A DNA stretch of 64,000 bases, taken from NCBI GenBank assembly GCA_963809825.1, contig CAWELJ010000007.1, positions 1 through 64,000 of the forward strand, in the 5' to 3' direction. The stretch is from Bog-473 sp963809825 (GTDB taxonomy: Bacteria > Actinomycetota > Acidimicrobiia > Acidimicrobiales > RAAP-2). How positions within the stretch are numbered: the stretch's first letter is position 1; the number at the start of each line of letters is the position of its first letter. The translations under genes were made by a program, and so were the position numbers. Under the pieces are notes generated by a model that saw only the letters and a list, made by a program, of their open reading frames with translations, made no database searches and had not been told where the DNA came from. Shown piece after piece: positions 24,928-34,394 of this stretch.

Positions 24928-27900
24928 CGACGACCGTCTTCGACGCGAGCGTAGACGGCCCCTGGTCAGGGATCGAGGTCACCGGTGCCAGCGCCTACGA
25001 CACGTCGACGGTGACCGGTGATGGCATCGTCACGCCCTCGGGGACAGTCACATATTCGTTCTTCTCGAATGGGACGTGCGCGGGCACCGCGACGTCCACT
25101 CAGACGGTGACCCTGGCGGGCGGGACCGTGCCGAACTCCGCGTCCCAGGGGCCGTTGGCGGCCGGGTCGTACTCCTTCGACGCCACCTATAACGGCGACC
25201 TCATCTTCTACGGGCCCGCCAGCGGTGGCTGTGATTCCATTGTGGTGGGCCCGACCGGATCGACGACATTGACAACCGTGTACGACGCGAGCACAAATGG
25301 GCCGTGGTCGGGTACCGAGGTGACCGGTGCCAGCGCCTACGACACCTCGACCGTGACAGCGATCAATGGGATCCAACCCACCGGATCCTCCACCTATTCG
25401 TTCTTCTCGAACGGGACGTGCGCGGGCACGGCGACCTCCACTCAGACGGTGACCCTGGCGGGCGGTGTCGTGCCCAACTCTTCGTCCCAGGGTCCGTTGG
25501 CGGCCGGGTCGTACTCCTTCGACGCCACCTACAACGGTGACTCGAACTACAACGCAGGCACGAGTTCCTGTGAGCCGTTCACCGTCGGGCAGACGGGCTC
25601 GACGACCTCGACTACCGTCTTCGACGCGGCCACCAATGCGGCCGTGGTCGGGTACCGAGGTGACCGGTGCCAGCGCCTACGACACCTCGACCGTGACAGC
25701 GATCAATGGGATCCAACCCACCGGATCCTCCACCTATTCGTTCTTCTCGAACGGGACGTGCGCGGGCACGGCGACCTCCACTCAGACGGTGACCCTGGCG
25801 GGCGGTGTCGTGCCCAACTCTTCGTCCCAGGGTCCGTTGGCGGCCGGGTCGTACTCCTTCGACGCCACCTACAACGGTGACTCGAACTACAACGCAGGCA
25901 CGAGTTCCTGTGAGCCGTTCACCGTCGGGCAGACGGGCTCTACTACCTCGACGTCCGTCTTCGACGCGGCCACCAATGCGGCCTGGTCGGGCAACGAGGC
26001 GACGGGGGCGGCCGCCTACGACACATCGACGGTGAGCGGTGTGAGCGGATTCACCCCGACCGGGACGCTCACCTACTCGTTCTTCTCGAACGGGACGTGC
26101 GCGGGCACGGCTACTTCCACTCAGACGGTGACCCTGGCGGGGGGTGTCGTGCCCAACTCTTCGTCCCAGGGTCCGTTGGCGGCTGGGTCGTACTCCTTCG
26201 TCGCCACCTACAACGGCGACTCGAACTACCCCTCGTTGTCCAGCGGATGCGAGACGTTCACGGTCAAGAAGGCCGCGCCGGCTACCACGACGATCGTCTT
26301 CGACGCGGCCACCAATGCGGCCTGGTCGGGCAACGAGGCGACGGGGGCGGCCGCCTACGACACATCGACGGTGAGCGGTGTGAGCGGATTCACCCCGACC
26401 GGGACCGTCTCGTACCAGTTCTTCACGAATTCCACGTGTTCGCGGCTCTCCGGCGCCCCCAGACGGTGACCTTGTCCGGCGGGCTCGTGCCGCACTCGCC
26501 GTCTACAGCAAGCTTGGGCGCCGGGACCTATTACTTCGACGCCACCTACAGCGGGGACGTTAACTACAGCGTCTCTGCGCCGAGCGGGTGTGAGCCTTTC
26601 ACCGTCAACAAGGGCACACCAGGGGTGACCACCACGGTCTTCGACGCGGCCACCAACGCGGCCTGGACGGGTGGCGAGGTGACCGGTGCGGCCGCCTACG
26701 ACACGTCAAGCGTGAGCAGGCGTCAGCGGTTTCACCCCGACCGGGACCGTCTCGTACTCCTTCTTCGCCAACGGGACGTGCTCGGGCACTGCGACCTCCA
26801 CTCAGACCGTGACCTTGTCCGGCGGGATCGTGCCGCACTCGCCGTCTACAGCAAGCTTGGGCGCCGGGACCTATTACTTCGACGCCACCTACAGCGGGGA
26901 CGTTAACTACAGCGTCTCTGCGCCGAGCGGGTGTGAGTCTTTCACCGTCAACAAGGGCACACCAGGGGTGACCACCACGGTCTTCGACGCGGCCACCAAC
27001 GCGGCCTGGACGGGTGGCGAGGTGACCGGTGCGGCCGCCTACGACACGGCAAGCGTGTCAGGCGTCAGCGGTTTCACCCCGACCGGGACCGTCTCGTACT
27101 CCTTCTTCGCCAACGGGACGTGCTCGAGCACTGCGACCTCCACTCAGACCGTGACCTTGTCCGGCGGGATCGTGCCGCACTCGCCGTCTACAGCAAGCTT
27201 GGGCGCCGGGACCTATTACTTCGACGCCACCTACAGCGGGGACGTTAACTACAGCGTCTCTGCGCCGAGCGGGTGTGAGCCTTCACCGTCAACAAGGGCA
27301 CACCAGGGGTGACCACCACGGTCTTCGACGCGGCCACCAACGCGGCCTGGACGGGTGGCGAGGTGACCGGTGCGGCCGCCTACGACACGGCAAGCGTGTC
27401 AGGCGTCAGCGGTTTCACCCCGACCGGGACCGTCTCGTACTCCTACTTCGCCAACGGGACGTGCTCGAGCACTGCGACCTCCACTCAGACCGTGACCTTG
27501 TCCGGCGGGATCGTGCCGCACTCGCCGTCTACAGCAAGCTTGGGCGCCGGGACCTATTACTTCGACGCCACCTACAGCGGGGACGTTAACTACAGCGTCT
27601 CTGCGCCGAGCGGGTGTGAGTCCTTCACCGTCAACAAGGGCACACCACCGACGTCTACGACCGTGTTCGATGCCAATACCAACGGACCCTGGTCGGGCAA
27701 CGAGGTGACCGGTGCGGCCGCCTACGACACATCGACTCTGACACCGACTAATGGCATCAATCCCACCGGGACGGTCACTTATTCGTTCTTTTCGAATGGG
27801 ACGTGCACGGCTCCGCCGACTACGACCCCCCAGACAGTGACCCTGTCAAGCGGTGCAGCTCCACCATCGTCTGTCACACCACAGCTCATCCCCGGGAATT

Positions 27901-27986
27901 ACTCGTTCCAAGTCAGTTACGGTGGCGACGCGAACTACAACAACGTGCTGGCCGGATCTTGCGAGCACTTCACCGTGGCCCAGGCC
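24928..27986 (+). repeat. Nine tandem Ig-like domain repeats
   Basis: Units start near 24928, 25270, 25611, 25951, 26288, 26629, 26973, 27313 and 27657. Normal spacing is 339 or 342 bp; spacings of 340, 341, 343 and 341 mark the indels. Each unit encodes TTVFDA.TN..W(S/T)G.E.TGA.AYDT, then (S/F)F.NGTC, then TQTVTL.GG and Y.FDATY.GD.NY, with a Cys in NGTC and a second in the final loop (SGC or SSC). Units 6-8 are almost identical. Confidence 0.9.
25301..25940 (+). repeat. Perfect 300-bp direct duplication
   Basis: Bases 25301-25600 recur as 25641-25940 without a visible mismatch. The offset of 340 bp is not a multiple of 3. The left junction looks like a hybrid of the ATGCGGCC-type and GGGCCGTGG-type units, and this is where the first +1 shift occurs. 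Confidence 0.85.
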
Positions 27987-28500
27987 CATTCCAATCCACC
28001 AGCTATCACCAACGTCCCATCCGCCGCCGTCTTCGGCGGCGGATTCTCCGCCGCGGTCAACACAAACGGCGATGGTGTCCTGTCCGTTAGCTCGAACTCC
28101 ACCAATGTGTGTGTCGTCGCCAACCTCACAACCGTGACGTACGTTGGCGCCGGCACGTGCTCGCTCACCGCCCACGTCTCTGGGACCGTGAAGTATGGGG
28201 CTGCCGACGGCACGGCACAGACCTTCAGCGTCGGACGGGCCGTGCCTTCGACGCCGGTAGTCGTAAATGTCCCGGGTGCCACAGAATTCGGTGGCTTTAC
28301 CGCCAGCGTCGGAACGAGCGGCGACGGCATCAAGGTGGTCACGTCAAACACGACCGACGTGTGCACGGTCGGGCCCGATGGGCTCACCGTCACGTTCGTG
28401 CTCTTCGGCACTTGCTCGCTCACCGCCTCAGTGACTCAGGGTCCTAACTTCTTGGGCGGAAGCGGCAACCCTCAGACCTTCCTCGTCAACCCTGCCCCTC

Positions 28501-29275
28501 GTGGCTACTGGCTCGTCGGCTCCGACGGCGGGATCTTCTCCTTCGGCGCTGCCTCGTTCCACGGCTCCATGGGGGGGATCAGCCTGCAGCGTCCGGTGGT
28601 CGGGATCACGCCGACCGCCAGTCGGAACGGGTACTGGCTGGTGGCATCGGACGGGGGCATCTTCGCCTTCGGCGACTCGGGGTTCTACGGCTCCATCCCA
28701 GGAGTCGGGTTGCACCCCGCCGGCTCGGGTCTTCCGAACAGTCTCAACGCCCCCATCGTCGGCATGGTCCCCACCCGCACCGGTCGCGGCTACTTCATGG
28801 TCGCCTCCGACGGGGGGGTCTTCGCCTTCGGTGACGCCCGTTTCGAGGGGTCGTGCCCCGGGATCGGCGGCTGCTCCGGCGCTGCGGTCGCCGTCATGCC
28901 CGACCAGTCGGGCAACGGCTACTGGCTCGTCACGGCGAACGGTGGCGTGTTCGCCTTCGGCGACGCTCCCTTCTACGGGGGTCCGCCGCCCTCTTCGGTG
29001 GCTGCCGTGGACGCGGTGGCCACGCCGGACGGGCACGGGTACTGGATCCTCTACGCCAACGGCGGCGTCTCGGCTTTCGGCGACGCCGCGCCACTGGGCG
29101 CTCCGCTGGGGTATGTCAACTCGTTCAACCCGGCCGCCGCCATCTTCCCGACGGCCGATGGCCGTGGCTACTGGGTCGCGGCGGCGAGGGGTGACGTCTT
29201 CACCTATGGGGACGCGCCGTTCTTGGGGAGCATGTCTGCGACCGGCCTGAACGGCAAGATCATCGCCGCCTACGG
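28501..29275 (+). repeat. Six GYW-DGG-FGDA repeats (C-terminal domain)
   Basis: Six copies of a roughly 40-residue unit, consensus GYWLVASDGGIFAFGDA.F.GS, begin near 28501, 28627, 28786, 28915, 29035 and 29161. This repeat is common in secreted actinobacterial proteins and probably forms a beta-propeller-like domain. The last two units are the most diverged. Confidence 0.85.
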
Positions 29276-29285
29276 CTTCTAGCCT

Positions 29286-29672
29286 TCAGGCTCCGAGCGC
29301 CGCCTCCATGCGCTCGGGTAGCGCCACCACCACCCGGTCGACGACGGAGCGGACGGAACTGCCGGAGTCGGATGACGCCCGGCGTAGGAGGTCTCCGACG
29401 TAGGCGACCAGGTTGACCACGTCGAGGCGGGGTGAGCGTCCCACCATGGGCACCGGCTCGGTGGCCCGGTCCAGCCCGCACACCTCGATGATGAGCCGGC
29501 GGATCTCGAGCAGTGTGCCCCGCGCCTCCATGAGCGAGGTCCCGTTCCGGCGCAGCCACACGGAAATGCCCAGCTCAAGGGATAGATCCCCGCTGAAGGG
29601 GTCCACAGGGCCCAGCTCCGCCAGCCCGCCCAGGAGGGCGGCGCCGAAGCCCCTGCTGTCCGTCGTGACCAT
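29286..29672 (-). CDS. Hypothetical 128-aa protein divergent from Ku
   Basis: The ATG at 29672 opens a frame of helical character (GFGAALLGGLAELGPVDPFSGD; LVAYVGDLLRRAS; VVVALPERMEAALGA). No family is recognised. It is divergent from the Ku gene with 66 bp between the starts, so the two may share a control region. Amphipathic helices dominate and there is no signal peptide or membrane helix. Confidence 0.5.
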   Translation of the reverse strand: MVTTDSRGFGAALLGGLAELGPVDPFSGDLSLELGISVWLRRNGTSLMEARGTLLEIRRLIIEVCGLDRATEPVPMVGRSPRLDVVNLVAYVGDLLRRASSDSGSSVRSVVDRVVVALPERMEAALGA

Positions 29673-29725
29673 GGAATCAGTGTGGCGAATGGCTGTAACA
29701 AGGTGGTGGACCTGCCCTGGGCTGG

Positions 29726-29731
29726 TAATTT
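29726..29731 (+). promoter_or_regulatory. Candidate -10 box of a leaderless ku transcript
   Basis: TAATTT lies 7 nt before GTG 29739. The spacing matches the TAnnnT-to-start distance seen at several other genes in this window, which suggests that transcription begins at or next to the start codon. Confidence 0.45.
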
Positions 29732-29738
29732 GTTCGAC

Positions 29739-30659
29739 GTGCCACGCACGATCTGGAAGGGGGCCCTCAGTTTCGGCCTGGTCAACATCCCTGTCGGCCT
29801 CTACCCGGCCACGTCCGACAAGAGCATCCACTTCAACCAGTTCGAGGATGGCACGTCCGACCGGATCCGCTACAAGAAGGTCAACGAGCGGACGGGCAAG
29901 GAGGTCCCGCAGGACCGCATCGTGCGTGGGTTCGACCTCGGCGGCGGGGAGTACGTGATCCTCAGCGACGAGGAGCTCGAACAGGCCGAGCCCAAGAAGT
30001 CGCGCCAGATAGAGATCTCGGACTTCGTCGGTCTGGCGGACATCGATCCGGTGTATTTCCGCTCGAGCTACTACCTGGCTCCCGAGGGCGCGGGCGCCGA
30101 CAAGGCCTACGCCCTGCTCCGGCAGGCGATGGCCGAAGCAGGGCGGATCGGCATCGCGACCTTGGTCATGCGCAACAAGGAGTACCTCGTCGCCATCCGG
30201 CCCGAGGACGATGCGCTCGCCCTGCACACGATGTACTTCTCCGACGAGGTGCGGGCACCCGGCCGTGAATTCTCGGTGTCAGACACCGAGGACGTCACCG
30301 ACCGGGAGTTGTCCATGGCGCAGCTGCTCATCGAGTCCATGGAAAGCGACTGGGACCCCGAGCGATATCACGACACCCACCGCGAGAAGGTCGAATCCCT
30401 CATCGAGGAGAAGCGCAGTGGCCACGAGATCGTGATCCAGGAGGAGCCCGAGGCGCCGGCGAAGGTCGTCGACCTCATGGAGGCGCTCAACGCCAGCATC
30501 GCGGCGGCGGCCAAATCGGGGAGCAAGGCAACGACGACCAAGTCGGCGTCCAAGCGTGTCCCGGCCAGGCGCGGCGCCCCCGCCACCAAGAAGGCGGCCA
30601 AGAAGGCGGCCAAGCAGCCTGCTCGGGCCAAGGCGGCTCCGCGCCGCAAGGCCTCCTGA
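29739..30659 (+). CDS. ku: Non-homologous end-joining protein Ku
   Basis: 306 aa. The start GTG 29739 gives the canonical N-terminus VPRTIWKGALSFGLVNIPVGLYPAT. The Ku core beta-barrel runs to about residue 255 (KGADKAYALLRQAMAEAGRIGIATLVMRNKEYL-like region, then DRELSMAQLLIESM). The C-terminal tail of about 50 residues is Lys/Ala-rich (SKATTTKSASKRVPARRG, KKAAKKAAKQPARAKAAPRR), as in mycobacterial and Streptomyces Ku, where it aids DNA binding. Ku recruits the ligase LigD to double-strand breaks; ligD is not in the window. Confidence 0.96.
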   Translation: MPRTIWKGALSFGLVNIPVGLYPATSDKSIHFNQFEDGTSDRIRYKKVNERTGKEVPQDRIVRGFDLGGGEYVILSDEELEQAEPKKSRQIEISDFVGLADIDPVYFRSSYYLAPEGAGADKAYALLRQAMAEAGRIGIATLVMRNKEYLVAIRPEDDALALHTMYFSDEVRAPGREFSVSDTEDVTDRELSMAQLLIESMESDWDPERYHDTHREKVESLIEEKRSGHEIVIQEEPEAPAKVVDLMEALNASIAAAAKSGSKATTTKSASKRVPARRGAPATKKAAKKAAKQPARAKAAPRRKAS

Positions 30660-30685
30660 GTCTTTGTGCGTCGACCGGGTCATCC

Positions 30686-30707
30686 GGCCTGGTTTCCCGA
30701 GCAGGCC
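30686..30707 (+). terminator. Weak hairpin after ku
   Basis: GGCCTG (30686-30691) and CAGGCC (30702-30707) pair around a 10-nt loop, 26 nt after the ku stop. The stem is short and has no U-tract. Confidence 0.3.
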
Positions 30708-30847
30708 CACGCGTTACATTGCGTAGAGTCCTGCTCTACTGCATGAAATCCGTGTCAATAGTCTGATCTGATTCGTTTTTCCGCGCCCCAACGCCGGATC
30801 GTGGTGTGATTCTCCCCATCGAGCCCTGCTCGAGAAGGGAGTCCCAC

Positions 30848-31975
30848 ATGGCCATCGCGCAGGTCCGGATTCCAGAGGGGAAGATCCCCGGGTGGATGGG
30901 GTTCGACGGCCTCGTCCAGCTGATCTCGGTGGACGGTCAGCGGACCGTGGGCTGCCCGTATTGGGAGCTCGTGGCCGACGTGGGTGCCGAGCAGCTGCGC
31001 GATCTCTACCGCGACATGGCGGTGGTGCGGCGCATCGACGCCGAGGCCATGGCCCTCCAGCGCCAGGGTGAGCTCGGCCTGTGGGCCCCGCTGCTCGGCC
31101 AGGAGGCGGCGCAGGTCGGCTCGGCCCGGGCCCTGCAGCCCGACGACTTCGTGTTCCCGAGCTACCGCGAGCACGGCGTCGCCTACTGCCGCGGCGTGGA
31201 CCCCGTCGCGATGCTCCGGCTGTGGCGCGGCACGGCGCTGTCGGGCTGGGACCCGGCAGATTTCGGGATTGCGACGCCGGCGATCATCGTCGGCTCGCAG
31301 GCGCTCCACGCCACCGGCTACGCGCTGGGCATCGTCCTCGACGGTGCACCGTCCGCAGCCGTCGCCTACTTCGGGGACGGCGCTTCGAGCGAGGGGGACG
31401 TCGCCGAGGCCTTCGGGTTCGCCGCGAGCTACACCGTCCCGGTCGTCTTCGTCTGCCAGAACAACCAGTGGGCGATCTCGGAGCCGGTCCGGCTGCAGTC
31501 ACATGCCTCCATCGCCCGACGCGGTGAGGGCTATGGCATCCCCGGTATCGAGGTCGACGGCAACGACGTCCTGGCCGTGCTGGCCGCCATGCGGCTCGCC
31601 CTGGCCCGTGCCTACGCCGGCCAGGGACCGACCCTCATCGAGGCCGTGACGTACCGCCTCGGACCTCATACGACGTCGGACGACCCCAGTCGCTACCGCT
31701 CGCATGCCGAGGAGGACGAGTGGCGAGCCAAGGACCCGTTGGTGCGGTTGCGCGCGCTGCTCTGGGCCGAAGGGCTCGCTGACGACACCTTCGAGACCGA
31801 CGTGAGCACCGCGGCGGATGAGGCAGCGGCCAACCTCCGGCGTGGTTGCCTCGCCCTGGCCGACCCGGCGCCGGATGCGCTGTTCGAGCACGTCTACGCC
31901 GCCCCGCACCCCCTCCTGGAAGAGGAGCGGGTCGCCTACGCCGAGTACCTGACCACGCTGGACCCGGAGGCGTGA
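30848..31975 (+). CDS. 2-oxoacid dehydrogenase E1 component, alpha subunit
   Basis: 375 aa. The TPP-binding motif YFGDGASSEGDVAEAFGFAA is near residue 180, with QNNQWAISEP after it. The phosphorylation-loop region YRLGPHTTSDDPSRYR near 275 is typical of the PDH/branched-chain E1 alpha family. AAGGGAG lies 8 nt before ATG 30848. It decarboxylates pyruvate or a branched-chain 2-oxoacid together with the beta subunit. The stop overlaps the beta start (TGATG). The sequence fits PdhA and BkdA1 about equally, so the substrate is undecided. Confidence 0.92.
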   Translation: MAIAQVRIPEGKIPGWMGFDGLVQLISVDGQRTVGCPYWELVADVGAEQLRDLYRDMAVVRRIDAEAMALQRQGELGLWAPLLGQEAAQVGSARALQPDDFVFPSYREHGVAYCRGVDPVAMLRLWRGTALSGWDPADFGIATPAIIVGSQALHATGYALGIVLDGAPSAAVAYFGDGASSEGDVAEAFGFAASYTVPVVFVCQNNQWAISEPVRLQSHASIARRGEGYGIPGIEVDGNDVLAVLAAMRLALARAYAGQGPTLIEAVTYRLGPHTTSDDPSRYRSHAEEDEWRAKDPLVRLRALLWAEGLADDTFETDVSTAADEAAANLRRGCLALADPAPDALFEHVYAAPHPLLEEERVAYAEYLTTLDPEA

Positions 31976-32958
31976 TGGCGACCATGTCGCTGGGCAAGGC
32001 GCTCAACGCCGGGCTGCGCGTGGCGTTGGAGCGGGACCCCAAGGTCGTCTTGATGGGAGAGGACATCGGGAAGCTCGGGGGCGTGTTCCGGGTCACCGAG
32101 GGGCTGCAGAGGGACTTCGGCGAGCGCCGCGTCATCGATACCCCGCTGGCGGAGTCCGGAGTGATCGGCACCGCGGTCGGGCTGGCCCTGCGGGGCTACC
32201 GACCCGTGTGCGAGATCCAGTTCGACGGCTTCGTCTACCCGGCCTTCGACCAGATCGTGTCCCAGGTCGCGAAGCTGCGCTACCGCAACGAGGGGCGGGT
32301 GTCCATGCCGATGACGATACGGGTCCCGTACGGCGGCGGGATCGGCGCCGTCGAGCATCACTCCGAGTCACCGGAGGTCTACTTCGCGCACACCGCCGGG
32401 CTACGGGTCGTGACGCCGAGCAATGCGGGCGACGCGCACCGCATGATCCAGCAAGCCATCGCGTCCGACGACCCGGTCGTGTTCTTCGAGCCGAAGCGGC
32501 GTTACTGGGAGAAGGACGAGGTCGACGAGTCGGCGCCGCAGTCGGCTCTGACGCTCGACAGGGCCCGAATCGTCGTCGAGGGGACCGACGTGACGGTGGC
32601 CGCCTATGGACCGATGGTCGCCACGGCGCTCGACGCGGCCCGGATCGGCGAGGCGGAGGGGACCTCCATCGAGGTGATCGATCTGCGATCGCTCTCGCCG
32701 ATCGACTTCGGCACGATCGAGGTGTCGGTCCACAAGACGGGCCGGCTGGTCGTGGCTCACGAAGCGTCCGTGTTCTGCGGCCTCGGGGCCGAGATCGCCG
32801 CCCGGGTGTCCGAGCGCTGCTTCTACCATCTCGAGTCCCCGGTGCGCAGGGTCGGCGGCTTCGCCACGCCGTACCCGGCCTCCAGGATGGAGCGCCACTT
32901 CCTACCCGACGCCGATCGCATCCTCCACGAGGTTGACCGGTGCCTGCAGGCGGCGTGA
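31975..32958 (+). CDS. 2-oxoacid dehydrogenase E1 component, beta subunit
   Basis: 327 aa. The N-terminal pyrimidine-binding half includes VVLMGEDIGKLGGVFRVTEGL, the cofactor Glu region PLAESGVIGTAVGLAL, and EIQFDGFVYPAFDQIVSQ. The C-terminal transketolase domain includes VIDLRSLSPID and HEASVFCGLGAEI. It forms the alpha2beta2 E1 with the upstream gene. Its stop overlaps the E2 start as GTGA, so all three genes are translationally coupled. Confidence 0.93.
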   Translation: MATMSLGKALNAGLRVALERDPKVVLMGEDIGKLGGVFRVTEGLQRDFGERRVIDTPLAESGVIGTAVGLALRGYRPVCEIQFDGFVYPAFDQIVSQVAKLRYRNEGRVSMPMTIRVPYGGGIGAVEHHSESPEVYFAHTAGLRVVTPSNAGDAHRMIQQAIASDDPVVFFEPKRRYWEKDEVDESAPQSALTLDRARIVVEGTDVTVAAYGPMVATALDAARIGEAEGTSIEVIDLRSLSPIDFGTIEVSVHKTGRLVVAHEASVFCGLGAEIAARVSERCFYHLESPVRRVGGFATPYPASRMERHFLPDADRILHEVDRCLQAA

Positions 32959-34196
32959 GCACCGTCCGGCACTTCGTGCTGCCCGACCTCGGGGAGGGCC
33001 TGACCGAGGCTGAGATCGTCGCCTGGCACGTGGCGCCCGGCGACGAGGTGGCCCTGAACCAGGTCCTCGTCGATGTCGAGACCGAGAAGGCGGTCGTGGA
33101 ACTGCCCAGCCCCTACGCCGGCCGCGTGGTCGAGGTGCTGGCCCGGGACGGCGAGACCGTCGGCGTCGGTGTACCCATCATCGCCATCGACACCGCCGGC
33201 GGCGAGGGCGCGCCGGAGAAGGTGCCCGTGCTGGTCGGGTACGGCCCGTCGGAGTCCCCGCCGAGCCGCCGACGGCGGAGTGGACGCCGGCACCCCGACC
33301 GGGGACATGCACCGCCCGCGGCCACCGGTTCACGGCCGCTCGCCGCGCCGCCGGTGCGCTTCATGGCGCGCCAGAACGGAGTCGACCTGGCGGACGTCAC
33401 CGGTCACGGCCCGGGAGGGGTGATCACGCGCGACGACCTGGCGGCCCATCTGGCCCGCGGCACGGGAGGAGGCCGGTCGCCTGGGAGCGAAGCCGGCCGT
33501 GAGTCCCGGGCGCCGGTGCGGGGCGTCCAGAAGCACATGGCGGCGGCCATGGTCCGCAGTGTCGCAACGGCGCCGCAGGCGTGCGTGTTCCTCAGCCTCG
33601 ACGCCACGCCGACCATGGAGCTCGTCGAGCGCCTCCGCGCCAACCGACATTTCGCCGGCGTGCGCGTCACACCCCTCGCCCTCGTGGCCCGGGCCATGAT
33701 CCTCGCTCTGCGCGACAATCCGGCGCTGAACTCGTCTTGGGACGAGGCAACCTCCGAGGTGGTGTGCAAGCACTACGTGCACCTGGGCGTCGCCGTGGCG
33801 GGCCCGCTGGGCCTCGTCGTGCCGAACGTGAAGGACGCGGAGCGCATGACGTTGCATGAGCTGACACAGGCGTTGGACGAGCTGACGTCGAGGGCTCGTG
33901 ACGCGCGCTGCACGCCGGCCGAGCTGGGCGGTGGCACCATCACCGTGACCAATGTCGGTGTGTTCGGGGTCGACGCCGGTGTGCCCATCCTCAATCCGGG
34001 GGAGGCCGCCATCCTCGCACTCGGCGCGGTCCAGCGACGGCCCTGGGAGTTCGACGGCGCGGTGGCCCTTCGTCAAGTCGTGACCCTCAGCCTCGCGTTC
34101 GATCACCGGCTCGTCGACGGCCAGGCGGCATCCCGGTACCTGACCGCTGTCGGCGAGATCCTGGCCGATCCGACGAACCTCGTCGCTCTCGGCTGA
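32955..34196 (+). CDS. Dihydrolipoamide acyltransferase (E2) of a 2-oxoacid dehydrogenase complex
   Basis: 413 aa from GTG 32955. A single lipoyl domain (about 1-80) has the lipoyl Lys in DVETEKAVVEL. A short, unusually Arg-rich linker follows (SRRRRSGRRHPDRGH) instead of the usual Ala/Pro linker. The E1/E3-binding domain is at about 135-175 (VRFMARQNGVDLADVTGHGPGGVITRDDL). The catalytic domain ends with LAFDHRLVDGQAASRYL, carrying the active His and Asp. No E3 (lpd) gene is in the operon. Confidence 0.92.
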   Translation: MSTVRHFVLPDLGEGLTEAEIVAWHVAPGDEVALNQVLVDVETEKAVVELPSPYAGRVVEVLARDGETVGVGVPIIAIDTAGGEGAPEKVPVLVGYGPSESPPSRRRRSGRRHPDRGHAPPAATGSRPLAAPPVRFMARQNGVDLADVTGHGPGGVITRDDLAAHLARGTGGGRSPGSEAGRESRAPVRGVQKHMAAAMVRSVATAPQACVFLSLDATPTMELVERLRANRHFAGVRVTPLALVARAMILALRDNPALNSSWDEATSEVVCKHYVHLGVAVAGPLGLVVPNVKDAERMTLHELTQALDELTSRARDARCTPAELGGGTITVTNVGVFGVDAGVPILNPGEAAILALGAVQRRPWEFDGAVALRQVVTLSLAFDHRLVDGQAASRYLTAVGEILADPTNLVALG

Positions 34197-34211
34197 GAGA
34201 GCGGGTCGCGG

Positions 34212-34388
34212 TCAACCGGATTGGGCCAGCAACCGCTGCAGCCCCTCCCTCAGCCCGCGCAGCTGGTGCTCGAGGTCCTGGAGCTCACGCACGAGCCGCA
34301 TTGCCTCCTCGCGATCGAGGGCGGGTGCGCCGGGTTGCAGCATGGCCAGGGAGCGCCGCAATGACTCCAGCTCGTACCGGCGCTCCAT
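34212..34388 (-). CDS. 58-aa coiled-coil microprotein under a putative LexA box
   Basis: ATG 34388 opens 58 codons: MERRYELESLRRSLAMLQPG, then APALDREEAMRLVRELQDL and EHQLRGLREGLQRLLAQSG. Leucines at heptad-like spacing make two helices joined by PGAPALD, a likely antiparallel helical hairpin or dimer. No family is recognised. A CGAAC-ATAT-GTTCG palindrome ends 6 nt before the start, matching the actinobacterial SOS box. It lies convergent to the E2 gene with 15 bp between the stops. Expression on DNA damage is a strong inference; the function is unknown. Confidence 0.65.
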   Translation of the reverse strand: MERRYELESLRRSLAMLQPGAPALDREEAMRLVRELQDLEHQLRGLREGLQRLLAQSG

Positions 34389-34394
34389 GACACT

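Larger units (their letters stand above)
24819..29282 (+). pseudogene. Large Ig-like repeat surface protein, frame broken by four indels
   Basis: ATG 24819 begins a signal peptide (MTLRSLLIAFITAVAAVLSL...AMPAGAA). Nine Ig-like repeats of about 113 aa follow, then two shorter beta-rich domains of about 80 aa with a Cys pair each, then a C-terminal domain of six GYW..DGG.FAFGDA repeats; no sortase or membrane anchor is seen. The frame shifts +1 near 25640-25646, -1 near 26440-26461, +1 near 26714-26717 and -1 near 27280-27283 (TTT to TT), so signal peptide and C-terminus share one frame. Either a real decay or phase-variable state, or sequencing/assembly error in repeats. The intact product would be about 1,480 aa, probably an adhesin or surface-layer protein. 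Confidence 0.75.

Noticed and set aside
24928..27986. Regular repeats that might look like a CRISPR or satellite array
   Set aside because: Units are about 340 bp, coding, and encode Ig-like domains; there are no short repeats with unique spacers.
29673..30227. Minus-strand frame covering the 5' half of ku
   Set aside because: It is antisense to a certain ku gene and shows no domain; only its last 128 codons (29286-29672) lie outside ku and were kept.
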